Origin: Chamaelirium japonicum
Lineage: Eukaryota > Streptophyta > Magnoliopsida > Liliales > Melanthiaceae
Direction: 5' to 3'
Length of the DNA: 64,000 nt
Assembly (NCBI GenBank): GCA_947650365.1
Contig: OX393550.1
Coordinates: 50,437,133 to 50,501,132 of the forward strand
In this document: one piece after another, positions 52,401 to 56,839 of the stretch
Layout of the letters: every line of letters begins with the position of its first letter
Numbering within the stretch: position 1 is the stretch's first letter
Notes under the pieces: generated by a model
The model's input: the letters and a program-made list of their open reading frames with translations, nothing else
Database searches by the model: none
What the model was told of the DNA's origin: nothing
Program-made: the position numbers and the translations under genes

Positions 52401-55400
52401 GATCTCTTCCAGAAATTAACATGTGAGCACAATCACTTTATCTAGATTCTAGAGAAACAGAGAAGCGTCCATGAAATAAAAAAAAATCTCTAAGTAATGC
52501 ATGGAATTGAAAACATTGATCAACCGTATACTACCTGAGAAAGTCCAACAATGTTGTAACCCCCACTGAGTTCTTTCATTTCCTTTACCTATAAAACCAG
52601 TAATGAACTAGAAGTGCTTAATATCAGAATTTCAAATACAATGAGAAAATGGACATAATGACAAAAGTTGCCCAAACCGCTTTACCACCTTGTCACAAGC
52701 AATATTTGTCTGTAAACATGAAAGAAATTTGAGTTAAAACCAAGCTGCACCCAAAGAAAAAAACATCTAGATTTCCCAATTTCAGAGGATAATTAACCTG
52801 TTCCTGAAGGGGCATGAGCCAAGAGTCCCATGTTCCATCTCCAATTTCTCTGCAGGAAACTCAAATATTAAAATAAACATTTTTCACACATGCACAAAAA
52901 ATATAAGTATTTAGGATTCACAATCTAAGCTTTTCCTTAAGACATGAAATCAGTCAAACATTAAACCTCCACCTTTGTCATCCACACTTAGGACAAGACT
53001 ATGGGTGTTATGAGATTGACTCACCGACTGAGATCAAGGAATGAAATCTCGAATTAAATCATGAAATACAGCAAAATATCTTGTATTTTTTCTACATACC
53101 GAAACAAATTCTGGCCACCGAAAGATAACGGTTTTTTACGGACATTATACAGGGTCTCGCGAAAAAAGGATAATTCGCGAAATTTTGTGCGAAATATCTC
53201 ATTTTTTCAGGATACCGATAAAGTTCCGAAGATCGAGATTTTCTTCCTAGACTCAAACTAAAGGGAATTTTCATAAGATAAAAAATGCCTACAATGTTGC
53301 ATGGTTCAAAATGTTGGATCAACACAAAGGGGTCAAACATACAAGATGAGTGTGAAAAAGATGAGAATGCTGATGTGGATGTATGGTAAAACTAAAAGAT
53401 AAAGTGCAGAATGAGTAGACTAGAGGAAGTGTAAGAGCTGCAAAAATTGAAGATGAAGTGATGGGGAAACACCTAAAGATGGTATGGGGATGAATTGAGG
53501 AAAGCTAAGGGGAGCCTGATTGTGTGAAAGGAGCAAACAGGAAGAGGGAAAGATGGCGGGAGGCCGCAGGACTCATCCCCTTTAGGGTCATTTGGATCTG
53601 TATAATGTTGAAAGGAAAATTAAAAGCAACCAATCCCACTCCGGTGGTTATTGCCTTCAATACCATTGAAAAAAATATTGCCTGTCGTGGGGAAAGGTAA
53701 GGGGTGATATGACTTCACATTGGTTGAACTTTCCCTAGGATTTTTCTCTTGGTTGTTATACGGAATGTATGGGTAAAGGTATACTTCTTCAGCAGAAAGA
53801 AGTTTGGAGGTTGAGAAACTCATTAACCTCCTAGATGTTATAGACCACCAAATATTTTACACAAACATGTGTGTTTTCAACATTTGGATATAGCAGTCAA
53901 AGGTCTACAACTAGTGATGGGCAACTATAATTTTACGTTGTTTCACTTGTTTGTATTTCACCTAAGAAAAAGCAAGAGAATCAGAACAGAATAGATAAAA
54001 TGTACGAGGTTGTGGTCCTCACCCCATCTTGATGGGATAGGACTTGGATAATGATGATGATCGTGTGGTTATCAATGTATCGCACATAAAATTCCTTATC
54101 ATAGGTGAGAGGTCGGGGATCAGTACCTTTCTTTATTTCCTTTTTTGTTTTGATTACAAATTTACAACTCTCTTTGAATCACCACCACCATCATCACCCT
54201 CATCTATCTTCATCATCGACTATTCTTCTCCTTTCTCATAGTGCTCATTATCCCCACCTACAATCCATCGCAAACCATTAACCTCCATCATCATCCACCA
54301 TTATAACCCAAGAAATAACTCTAGATGAACCTTAAATCCATCCGAACCTCTATCATACCTTGTCCGAAAATCCTCAAACTTGATCCTAAAGAAGGAACTC
54401 TAAACCCTAGACTCCCATAAAAAGTGCCAACTTGTAGGATCGACATGAACTTTAATTTCAAAGAATTTTCAAATTAGGAATCAAAGTCCAAATATGATAT
54501 TCCTTGATCTTTCAGCATCCAACGGTTCGATCAAGCCGAAAATTATACACAACATCCCAATCATCCATACCTACCTACCCACAATTTGAAAACCTTAACT
54601 TACTGAAAAGACAGAAATACCCCTCTGCTGCCCAAAAATTCTGCATCTTTTCAAACCCAACATTTTCACCTATAGCGAGAATTCATACTTTTGTAAGACC
54701 CTCGAGCCCGTCCTGCATTAAATATTAAGGCCACCAACATTGTATGGATCAAAGTGTTGGGCAATAAAGAAAGTTCATAAAAGGATAATTGTTGTACTAA
54801 CGAGGATGCTAAAGTAGATGTGCAGTAAAACTAGGAATGGTAACATCAAAAACGTAGAAATAAGAGCGGGCGCCTAAAAACTGCACCTTCAAAGAAGTGG
54901 TGAAATACAAGTCAACATATTGTTATCATGTGCAAAGAAGATAAAAAAGGCGACCAGTAACGAGAGGGAAGCAGGTACATATAAAATGTGGAGAGGTAGG
55001 CCTAAGATTACATGCTTAGAAAGATGTGGTGTGGAGGCTCGACAATGGATCGACTCAACAACACAAGTCTTGGGTATAAATGACTAAAGAAAATTTTGGG
55101 ATAACGACTCGATTAGCTTGGGTTTTAGCGGATTCTAGCAACTTTAAGATAAAGGAACTAAGGAAGTGTTGGTATAAGAATTGGGGTAGTGTAAGTTTAT
55201 TTTTAGATAATGTATTGTCCATATAAAAACTGCATTTATTATAATTTTAATGTGTACCTATTTTCCATCCATTTAGTCATCGGTTTTCCAAACAATACAT
55301 TGTGCAAAAAAAAGTTCATGCCATGAAGAAGGAATCAGCAAAGCAAGTGATGGAATTCCCCCAACATCACAACTAGTTTACCCCCACGCTGTTCTTGCAT

Positions 55401-55764
55401 CTAAAATCAAGAAGAGCAATCGAAAGAAGCCGAGGAGAGAGGAGAGAGGAGAGAGGAGAGAGAAACACACAGGCAGTAGCCTTTCGATCCGGACAAGTTG
55501 CTCAGAAGCTCGGTGAACCGCGACACCCCCCGACTCGCACACTGGTCTGCGATTCCTGCAAAGAAAACGAGAGCACCGCTCCAAATTCAATACTGGGATG
55601 TATCTATATAGGGATCATCAAGAACAGTTGCTTAGCATTTCTTTTCGATTGGAGTCAAGGAGGTGGTTACCGTGCAAGACGATGAAGGGGAGAGAAGAAG
55701 AATTCGGAACGAAGAGGGAGGCGAGTACGAGTGCAGAGACGATCTTCAGCGACAGGGCAGCCAT
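10849..55764 (-). CDS. PPT1-like: Palmitoyl-protein thioesterase gene, 12 exons over 45 kb
   Basis: Palmitoyl-protein thioesterases hydrolyse thioester-linked fatty acids from S-acylated cysteines, usually in the lysosome or vacuole/secretory route. The CDS is join of 55671-55764, 55471-55555, 52798-52849, 52686-52709, 52535-52588, 44475-44525, 28347-28409, 17778-17843, 17575-17613, 11621-11743, 11346-11438 and 10849-11109, all on the complement: 1,005 nt, 334 aa plus stop, all introns GT-AG and all phases consistent. Seen directly: hydrophobic N-terminus (residues 1-25) as signal peptide; LPFIVLHG (25-32); [21 protein letters not shown] with the nucleophile Ser102; [28 protein letters not shown] with probable catalytic Asp221; GGHLKIS with probable His277. 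No stop or frameshift interrupts it, so it is likely functional. Introns 5, 6, 7 and 9 are 8.0, 16.1, 10.5 and 5.8 kb and filled with transposons; the others are 88 bp to 2.6 kb. The start ATG lies in a CCATGGC context. The extended tail after PYLMDR (40 residues) is less typical. Confidence 0.93.
11346..11438 (-). CDS. PPT1-like: Thioesterase exon 11 (residues 218-248, probable catalytic Asp)
   Basis: Encodes [20 protein letters not shown] then [11 protein letters not shown]. Acceptor GATTAG, donor GTATTT. Confidence 0.92.
11621..11743 (-). CDS. PPT1-like: Thioesterase exon 10 (residues 177-217)
   Basis: Encodes [31 protein letters not shown] and LQNLVLIM. Acceptor CCCTAG, donor GTAAGC. Confidence 0.9.
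12329..12354. repeat. (GA)n microsatellite
   Basis: About 13 GA repeats in thioesterase intron 9, followed by word-repeat DNA (variants of CCCATACCCGA, 12,380-12,530). Confidence 0.9.
12380..12540. repeat. Imperfect CCCATACCCGACC word array
   Basis: Repeats of CCCATACC/CCATACCCGACC, ending in its complement (GGGTATGAATTGGGTAT). This resembles the subterminal arrays of the hAT-like elements elsewhere in the window, but no target duplication was found, so the element is left undefined. Confidence 0.5.
13630..14990 (-). pseudogene. Decayed LINE reverse transcriptase (ORF2-like) in intron 9
   Basis: On the complement, fragments in several frames follow the order of a plant non-LTR reverse transcriptase: [78 protein letters not shown], and near the 3' end [27 protein letters not shown]. 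Many stops and frameshifts occur. It is interrupted near 14,100-14,193 by word-repeat DNA that ends GTGCTTCTTAG, the same terminus as the 4.2-kb element at 1,397-5,611. The catalytic YADD region was not found. Family-level identification only. Confidence 0.65.
15186..15252. repeat. Purine tract, (GGAAAGAAAA)n-like
   Basis: About 65 bp of pure A/G with a 10-bp GGAAAGAAAA periodicity. It lies next to a GC-rich, C-run-containing stretch (15,050-15,185). Confidence 0.8.
15500..16210. mobile_element. Word-repeat element with GATCGGTTTCGG ends (left edge uncertain)
   Basis: The left part repeats GATCGGTTTCGG; the right part (16,125-16,210) holds the same word in both orientations and ends CCAAACCTTG, whose complement CAAGGTTTGG resembles the ends at 23,609 and 47,475. 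The interior (15,640-16,110) matches the interior of the 47,475 element: AAGTCTGAA with an A run, then GGGGGTATTTGCTTATTTAC and TTCAAGTAAATG. I could not pin the left terminus or a target duplication. Confidence 0.55.
16211..17574. other. Remaining intron 9 sequence, unclassified
   Basis: No coding motifs. A TATAAAA box near 16,282 and ATTATGAATAAAATTTC near 16,690 hint at a decayed LTR or promoter-terminator unit, but no partner repeat is visible. The rest is unique AT-rich intron up to exon 9. Confidence 0.35.
17575..17613 (-). CDS. PPT1-like: Thioesterase exon 9 (residues 164-176)
   Basis: Encodes [13 protein letters not shown] in 39 nt. Acceptor TTGCAG, donor GTAAGT. The next intron is 5,831 bp. 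Confidence 0.88.
17778..17843 (-). CDS. PPT1-like: Thioesterase exon 8 (residues 142-163)
   Basis: Encodes [22 protein letters not shown]. Acceptor GTGGCAG, donor GTTTGG. Confidence 0.88.
18354..18480. repeat. Short CCTAGGCGG word-repeat patch
   Basis: GCCTAGGTGGGCACCTAGG and relatives after CAATGTAGTCAAAGC. The same start (GTGTAGTCAAGGC plus GCCTAGGCG words) recurs at 42,336. The right border may be TTTAAATTG near 18,474; no duplication confirmed. Confidence 0.5.
19050..19104. repeat. (CT)n(CA)n compound microsatellite
   Basis: About 15 CT repeats directly followed by 12 CA repeats in thioesterase intron 7. Confidence 0.95.
19105..20278. other. Intron 7 sequence with TCGACATTTGTTGA-like words
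   Basis: No genes. From about 19,388 (CAAGGTTATAAATG) to 20,170 (GACATTTGTTGATATTTGAG) there are repeats of GTCGACATTTG/TCAATTTCGGTCG. It may be another word-repeat element, but flanks do not give a convincing 8-bp duplication. Confidence 0.35.
20279..20416 (-). repeat. 3' LTR of copia A
   Basis: Begins TGTGACAAACC and ends ATATCTTAAC next to the C-run. About 138 bp, with internal deletion relative to the other LTR (166 bp). Confidence 0.8.
20860..22292 (-). pseudogene. Copia A integrase and hinge remnant
   Basis: Reading the complement: [30 protein letters not shown] (integrase core, 22,020-22,150), [28 protein letters not shown] and [20 protein letters not shown], then a Ser/Pro-rich hinge. 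The RNase H fragment follows almost directly near 20,870, so the reverse transcriptase was deleted. Several frameshifts. Confidence 0.75.
22293..23375. mobile_element. 1,083-bp hAT-like element with ACCGGTTCGAACCGG ends
   Basis: Inserted in copia A pre-integrase sequence. The 8-bp duplication GTCACAGG is perfect (22,285-22,292 and 23,376-23,383). Ends are CAAGAATCAAAATACCAG and, on the complement, CATGTATAAAAATACCGG. About 150 bp at the left and 100 bp at the right are repeats of CCGGTTCGAACCGG. The interior is AT-rich with an internal direct repeat (GCCATCAAAGCTTAGATCTA at about 22,717 and 22,877). No transposase. Confidence 0.85.
23609..24593. mobile_element. 985-bp hAT-like element with CCGAAACCGATC ends
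   Basis: Flanked by GCACAGAT (23,601-23,608) and GCACAAAT (24,594-24,601). Ends are CAAGGTTTAAAG and, on the complement, CAAGGTTTGAGAAC. The left part holds GATCGGCCGGAACGGATCGG words; the right part holds CCGAAACCG words. A separate foldback MITE (24,035-24,290) sits inside. Inserted into copia A. Confidence 0.8.
24035..24290. mobile_element. 256-bp foldback MITE (TAGGGTAAATT family)
   Basis: Begins TAGGGTAAATTGCACTTTCC and ends with its near complement (AAAGTGTAATTTACCCTA). Arms also pair through CTGAAGTTTAGCT / AGCTAAACTTCCGG. Related in design to the 9,611 element but a different family. It is nested in a hAT-like element inside copia A. Confidence 0.75.
24594..25422 (-). pseudogene. Copia A protease-to-gag remnant with CCHC zinc knuckle
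   Basis: The complement at about 24,990-25,070 reads [20 protein letters not shown], a C-x2-C-x4-H-x4-C knuckle. Downstream protease sequence is shredded. Upstream gag is deleted. Confidence 0.7.
25423..25815. mobile_element. 393-bp hAT-like element with CATAGTTAC ends
   Basis: Perfect 8-bp duplication TCTGTGAG (25,415-25,422 and 25,816-25,823). Ends are CATAGTTACCAAATCGG and CATAGTTACAAAGTCGG (complement). The body alternates T/A runs with CGTTTGAAACGG-like words. Inserted into copia A leader. Confidence 0.88.
26600..26765 (-). repeat. 5' LTR of copia A
   Basis: 166 bp from TGTGACAAACC to ATCTTAAAA. The adjacent primer-binding site at 26,588-26,599 shows this is the 5' LTR on the minus strand. 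Confidence 0.8.
26771..28346. other. Intron 7 proximal sequence, unclassified
   Basis: One 150-codon ORF (26,694-27,146, partly in the LTR) has no recognisable motif. A ~40-bp direct repeat (AGATATTGAAATATGGAGAT core) occurs near 27,837 and 27,969. Otherwise unique AT-rich intron. Confidence 0.4.
28347..28409 (-). CDS. PPT1-like: Thioesterase exon 7 (residues 121-141)
   Basis: Encodes [21 protein letters not shown]. Acceptor TGACAG, donor GTAAGT. It lies isolated between introns of 16.1 and 10.5 kb. Confidence 0.92.
28410..29183. other. Start of intron 6, unique sequence with a C-run/A-run
   Basis: No gene. A C-run then A-run lies at 28,900-28,927, followed by ACCACC/AACAAC low complexity. 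Confidence 0.5.
29184..32920 (-). repeat. Tandem array of five LTR-like ~0.8-kb units
   Basis: Copies of ACAGAGGGTGGAGGAGTCTG start near 29,190, 29,999, 30,732, 31,544 and 32,361, giving periods of about 810, 730, 810 and 820 bp. On the minus strand each unit looks like an LTR: TGTTAGGGAATATTCC start, a TATA box (CTATAAATAGCC; mutated in unit 2), a transcribed-looking leader, then ACA near TGTCACACAA. Between LTR-like parts lies ~0.5 kb with GGGCCCCAGGCAGGGCTGCG subrepeats. An 85-86-codon ORF (MLGNIPRIF...) stays open in four units. The array stops abruptly at copia C. No primer-binding site or polypurine tract was found. Confidence 0.8.
32560..32895. repeat. Expanded ~60-bp GC-rich subrepeat in the last array unit
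   Basis: Six or so copies of a ~60-bp unit, containing TGTGGGCCCCAAGCAGGGC and GCGGGTCCCACTGTC. Earlier array units have one to three copies. One frame (32,419-33,177) stays open through it by chance of period length. Confidence 0.8.
33640..33935. mobile_element. 296-bp hAT-like element with CGATTTTTTCCC words
   Basis: Flanked by GTTCTACG (33,632-33,639) and GTTATACG (33,936-33,943), inside copia C just before the YVDD region. Ends are CAGTGTTACCAA and CAATGTTACCAAG (complement). Both fit the YARNG hAT pattern. The body is repeats of GACTTTTT/CGATTTTTT. Confidence 0.82.
34212..35680 (+). mobile_element. 5'-truncated LINE insertion with perfect 14-bp target duplication
   Basis: AACATAACACAGTT occurs at 34,198-34,211 and again at 35,681-35,694, right after a terminal A-run (35,673-35,680). 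This is the hallmark of target-primed reverse transcription. The 1,469-bp insert holds only the C-terminal part of ORF2 and a short 3' UTR. Confidence 0.92.
34215..35594 (+). pseudogene. LINE ORF2 C-terminal fragment with zf-RVT domain (459 aa, open)
   Basis: An uninterrupted frame covering the region downstream of the reverse transcriptase palm: [17 protein letters not shown] (typical post-RT segment), [35 protein letters not shown], then the zinc-binding zf-RVT domain at about residues 285-365: [20 protein letters not shown] and CPLC...DVDHLFLRC. The endonuclease and YADD domains are missing through 5' truncation, so the ATG is only incidental and the fragment cannot be autonomous. The open frame indicates a young insertion compared with its surroundings. 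The L1-type plant lineage is inferred from domain order. Confidence 0.9.
36323..36487 (-). repeat. 3' LTR of copia F (165 bp)
   Basis: TGTGACAAACC...ATCTTAACA on the plus strand. Preceded by GTATT (left target copy). Confidence 0.95.
36488..36500 (-). promoter_or_regulatory. Polypurine tract of copia F
   Basis: The complement reads GTTTGAGGGGGGG directly before the 3' LTR; it is the plus-strand DNA synthesis primer site. It starts immediately after the RNase H stop codon. Confidence 0.85.
36501..37829 (-). pseudogene. Copia F reverse transcriptase-RNase H (open frame segment)
   Basis: A 442-aa open segment: [34 protein letters not shown], the catalytic YVDD ([11 protein letters not shown], near 37,440), [16 protein letters not shown], then RNase H with [19 protein letters not shown] and [11 protein letters not shown]. 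All usual catalytic acidic residues look present. The frame continues upstream to a TGA at 37,884, where homologous copies have a Trp codon. The stop codon is 13 nt before the LTR. The enzyme domain appears intact but is cut from gag-protease-integrase. Confidence 0.93.
37884..39035 (-). pseudogene. Copia F integrase C-terminal half and Ser/Pro-rich hinge
   Basis: A second open segment in the RT frame. It holds [14 protein letters not shown] with the integrase catalytic Glu, [26 protein letters not shown], and [13 protein letters not shown], followed by a long Ser/Pro-rich linker. It joins the integrase core by a frameshift near 38,930 (CPHI... to EQNGV). It ends in TGA at 37,884-37,886. Confidence 0.88.
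39085..40221 (-). pseudogene. Copia F zinc knuckle, protease and integrase core
   Basis: The 378-aa segment shares the gag frame. Zinc knuckle [14 protein letters not shown] (C-x2-C-x4-H-x4-C). The protease active site reads [11 protein letters not shown]; copia proteases normally have DSGA, so Ala is replaced by Val. Then [10 protein letters not shown] and CTGCKLAKA (integrase HHCC zinc site), and [20 protein letters not shown] with the first catalytic Asps. A TAG at 39,085-39,087 ends it just before DILQVYKDF. Confidence 0.9.
40261..40845 (-). pseudogene. Copia F gag (open, ends in TAG)
   Basis: 194 aa from ATG 40,845. It shows the Ty1/copia gag fold segment [53 protein letters not shown] and [14 protein letters not shown]. 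The TAG at 40,261-40,263 is in the same frame as the downstream knuckle-protease segment; copy B has Gln at that position, so this is a single C-to-T change. Confidence 0.9.
40846..41339 (-). other. Copia F leader, GC-rich
   Basis: 494 nt between primer-binding site and gag ATG. It is strongly G/C-biased with imperfect repeats (GAGCGGATCGAGC, GATCGCGCGGAGC). Open frames on both strands are a by-product of composition. Confidence 0.7.
41340..41351 (-). promoter_or_regulatory. Primer-binding site of copia F (initiator tRNA-Met)
   Basis: The complement reads TGGTATCAGAGC, matching the 3' end of plant initiator tRNA-Met, directly adjoining the 5' LTR. Confidence 0.9.
41352..41516 (-). repeat. 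5' LTR of copia F (165 bp)
   Basis: Near-identical to the 36,323 LTR. Followed by ATATC (right target copy). It contains the ATATAAGG-like box AATATAAGGTG on the plus strand. Confidence 0.95.
42336..42412. repeat. GCCTAGGCG word-repeat patch splitting the copia C 3' LTR
   Basis: Starts GTGTAGTCAAGGCAGCCAGG, like the 18,354 patch, with GTGCCTAG and GCCTAGGCG words. It marks the left side of an insertion in the LTR that extends to about 43,630. The right terminus was not resolved. Confidence 0.6.
42630..42790. repeat. Pyrimidine-rich minisatellite (TTCCCCACGATCTCTCTCTC)
   Basis: About six degenerate copies of a 20-28-bp unit with CCCCACGATCTCTCTCTC or CCATTCCGATCTC. ORFs on both strands through it are compositional. 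Confidence 0.8.
42866..42952. repeat. (GT)n(TA)n(GA)n compound microsatellite
   Basis: GT, then TA, then GA repeats directly before FB8. Confidence 0.95.
42953..43340. mobile_element. Foldback element FB8 (second copy of the FB7 family)
   Basis: Begins GGGAAAAGGGAGCCTAGAC and ends GGTGCAGGCTCCCTGCCCTC. It carries the same outer GAGGTGCA hairpin and inner GATGATCACC-type loop as FB7, 38 kb away, again between (GA)n and (TA)n tracts. Arms have diverged (TTTAGTGATTTTTGGTGG instead of TTTGATGAAATTTGGTGA). Confidence 0.85.
43630..43711 (+). repeat. Distal half of the copia C 3' LTR
   Basis: CATTCTCTC...AAACCCTAGCC...CTAGGGTTTGTCACA, the complement of the LTR start seen in copia A, B and F. It pairs with the proximal part starting at 42,271. 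Confidence 0.7.
43712..44474. other. Intron 6, donor-proximal unique sequence
   Basis: AT-rich, no gene or clear repeat. Confidence 0.5.
44475..44525 (-). CDS. PPT1-like: Thioesterase exon 6 (residues 104-120)
   Basis: Encodes [17 protein letters not shown] between TTTCAG and GTAAGA. Flanked by introns of 8,009 and 16,065 bp. Confidence 0.9.
44526..45985. other. Intron 5, distal unique sequence
   Basis: Nothing recognisable up to the truncated end of copia B. One short pyrimidine-rich patch (45,530-45,590). Confidence 0.5.
45986..47160 (-). pseudogene. Copia B reverse transcriptase-RNase H remnant
   Basis: Pieces include [48 protein letters not shown] (YVDD region, near 46,720), [14 protein letters not shown], and RNase [13 protein letters not shown] and [20 protein letters not shown]. 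There are frameshifts between pieces. It ends without the RNase H tail. Confidence 0.85.
47475..48523. mobile_element. 1,049-bp hAT-like element with GAAATATTTCG words, in copia B
   Basis: Flanked by GAAGCAGG (47,467-47,474) and GAAGCATG (48,524-48,531), 7 of 8 identical. Ends are CAAGGTTCGAAAT and CAAGGTACAAAAT (complement), both of hAT form CAAGG. Subterminal words are GAAATATTTCG/CGAAATATCGCG. The interior shares sequence with the element ending at 16,210 (GGGGGTATTTGCTTATTTAC, AAGTCTGAA). Confidence 0.82.
48532..49500 (-). pseudogene. Copia B integrase and hinge remnant
   Basis: Fragments [40 protein letters not shown] and [13 protein letters not shown]-like sequence, in shifting frames. 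Confidence 0.75.
49660..51199 (-). pseudogene. Copia B pre-integrase, protease, zinc knuckle and gag remnant
   Basis: CCHC knuckle [14 protein letters not shown] near 50,380. Gag segments [36 protein letters not shown] and [20 protein letters not shown] stop breaks QL*...TQVQ near 50,828. In the last segment Gln (Q) stands where copia F has TAG. Confidence 0.8.
51793..51951 (-). repeat. 5' LTR of copia B (159 bp)
   Basis: TGTTACAAATCCTAGAG...AATCTTAACA. Divergent from the copia F LTR, but the same family by its end and by the AGGCCAATGGGCCAA box. Confidence 0.85.
51952..52534. other. Intron 5, donor-proximal unique sequence
   Basis: AT-rich. No gene or clear repeat. Confidence 0.5.
52535..52588 (-). 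CDS. PPT1-like: Thioesterase exon 5 (residues 86-103, nucleophile Ser)
   Basis: Encodes [18 protein letters not shown]. Ser102 of the G-x-S-x-G motif is here; the last Gly is on exon 6, beyond an 8-kb intron. Donor GTAGTA. Confidence 0.9.
52686..52709 (-). CDS. PPT1-like: Thioesterase exon 4, a 24-nt microexon (residues 78-85)
   Basis: Encodes TNIACDKV between acceptor TTTACAG and donor GTAAAG. Neighbouring introns are 88 and 97 bp. It is in phase on both sides and easily missed by gene finders. Confidence 0.85.
52798..52849 (-). CDS. PPT1-like: Thioesterase exon 3 (residues 60-77)
   Basis: Encodes [17 protein letters not shown]. Acceptor CTGCAG, donor GTTAAT. Intron 2 (2,621 bp) holds LINE 3' fragments. 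Confidence 0.9.
53060..53280. repeat. Short CGCGAAATTT word patch in intron 2
   Basis: Words ATTCGCGAAATTTTGTGCG and CCGATAAAGTTCCG recall the ends of the 47,475 element. No duplication or TIR pair was resolved. Confidence 0.35.
53335..54060 (+). pseudogene. LINE 3' fragment (post-RT region and 3' tail)
   Basis: The frame around 53,340-53,400 reads [19 protein letters not shown], the conserved segment after the reverse transcriptase of a widespread plant LINE group. Further decayed sequence follows, with a tail near 54,020-54,055 (CTTGATGGGATAGGACTTGG then ATGATGATG) typical of RTE-like 3' ends. Stops are frequent. Confidence 0.6.
54740..55080 (+). pseudogene. Second LINE 3' fragment of the same group
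   Basis: [17 protein letters not shown]-like and VEIRAGA-like pieces in the frame around 54,795-54,880 parallel the 53,335 copy. Highly decayed, no tail. Confidence 0.45.
55471..55555 (-). CDS. PPT1-like: Thioesterase exon 2 (residues 32-60)
   Basis: Acceptor TGCAG. Encodes [19 protein letters not shown] then GSKGYC. Intron 1 is 115 bp. The donor GTGTGT was chosen among tandem GTs because it keeps phase with exon 3 (CT plus A gives Leu). Confidence 0.85.
55671..55764 (-). CDS. PPT1-like: Thioesterase exon 1 (residues 1-32, signal peptide)
   Basis: Starts at ATG (55,762-55,764). Encodes a hydrophobic leader ([10 protein letters not shown]) and LPFIVLHG. The donor is GTAACC; 31 codons plus 1 nt. 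Confidence 0.9.
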
Positions 55765-56200
55765 GGCCTTTCCTTCTCCGAATTGAACTTAGGGTTCCTC
55801 TGCCCTGCCCTGCTCCGCAGTTAATCAGAGTGGAGCGAGTCCGCGGGTAGTTGGTTCTTGGACAAGGGATAGCTGGATACCGCCGCCCCCATAATGAGCG
55901 CGGTACGGACTTACGTGAACGATTTTCCTACCCATGCTAAGGCTAAGAGTGGGTGTAACCAAAGCTAAAGAGTTTTTTAATCGAGAAAGCCACCAACCCT
56001 CAACTATTGAGAATGGGCCCCTTTCGACGAAAGAGCTCGCAGAGTGACACTAAACTGATGAAAAGACTTTTTGATCATTACCATTGAAAATACATTTGAA
56101 ATTCGAAGTGGAACCATCCCATCTCATTTTCTACTGGAGTTCCCATGGTTTTTATACCAATTTAGTCTGAATCCTTGGTCGTGGTCGAAGGGAGGTCGTC
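55765..56200 (-). promoter_or_regulatory. 5' flank and probable 5' UTR/promoter of the thioesterase gene
   Basis: The ~100 bp upstream of the ATG (higher coordinates) is GC-rich, with TCCGAATTGAACTTAGGG on the plus strand. No convincing TATA box. The placement follows from gene orientation only. Confidence 0.4.
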
Positions 56201-56517
56201 AGCGATACACTAAAAGCTTGGAATTCTTCGACGAAGCTTGTAATGGTAAGTTTTATAAACCCAAACCCTAGCCCCATGGTGTTCGAATGTAAAATGTAAA
56301 TGAGTACCTATTAAAATAATAATTTTATATTTTATAGTTTTAATTTGGGATATGTTGCTTATTGAGATAGGGATGACATGGACAACTATTTCGTTTTTAT
56401 TATTTTTTATATGATCACAATATATATTAGCCAACTTGGCTACTTGGTGACAACTATTTAGAAGTGAATATGTGTTATGATGTTTTCATACTTCATCAAC
56501 AAACTTTTGTATGTACT

Positions 56518-56724
56518 CAGGGACGGATCCAGGAATCGTACCTTGGGGGGGCGAATGTTAGAAAAATCTTTGGGGGGGCTAGATCTTAAATTTTGTTAAA
56601 AATTCAGGAGGGGCGAACGTATATAATTTTAAAATAATCCTAACTAATACTACTATAATAAGGGATTCTCTTTCGAATCTAGAGGGGGCGATCACCCCCA
56701 CACGCCCCCCTGGATCCATCCCTG
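56518..56724. mobile_element. 207-bp hAT-like MITE (CAGGGACGGATCCAGG)
   Basis: Ends CAGGGACGGATCCAGG and CAGGGATGGATCCAGG (complement), with a G-run/C-run paired interior. The 8-bp flanks are TATGTACT and TATATATT, 6 of 8 identical. A common plant MITE type. Confidence 0.75.
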
Positions 56725-56839
56725 TATATATTGTTATAGTTTTTCGTTTCGAATGATGTATAATTTAGTTATAGTTATCTATATAATTATATATAGTGTT
56801 TTCAACGGTTTGTGTTTTCTTATTGTTTTTGTTTGCAGA

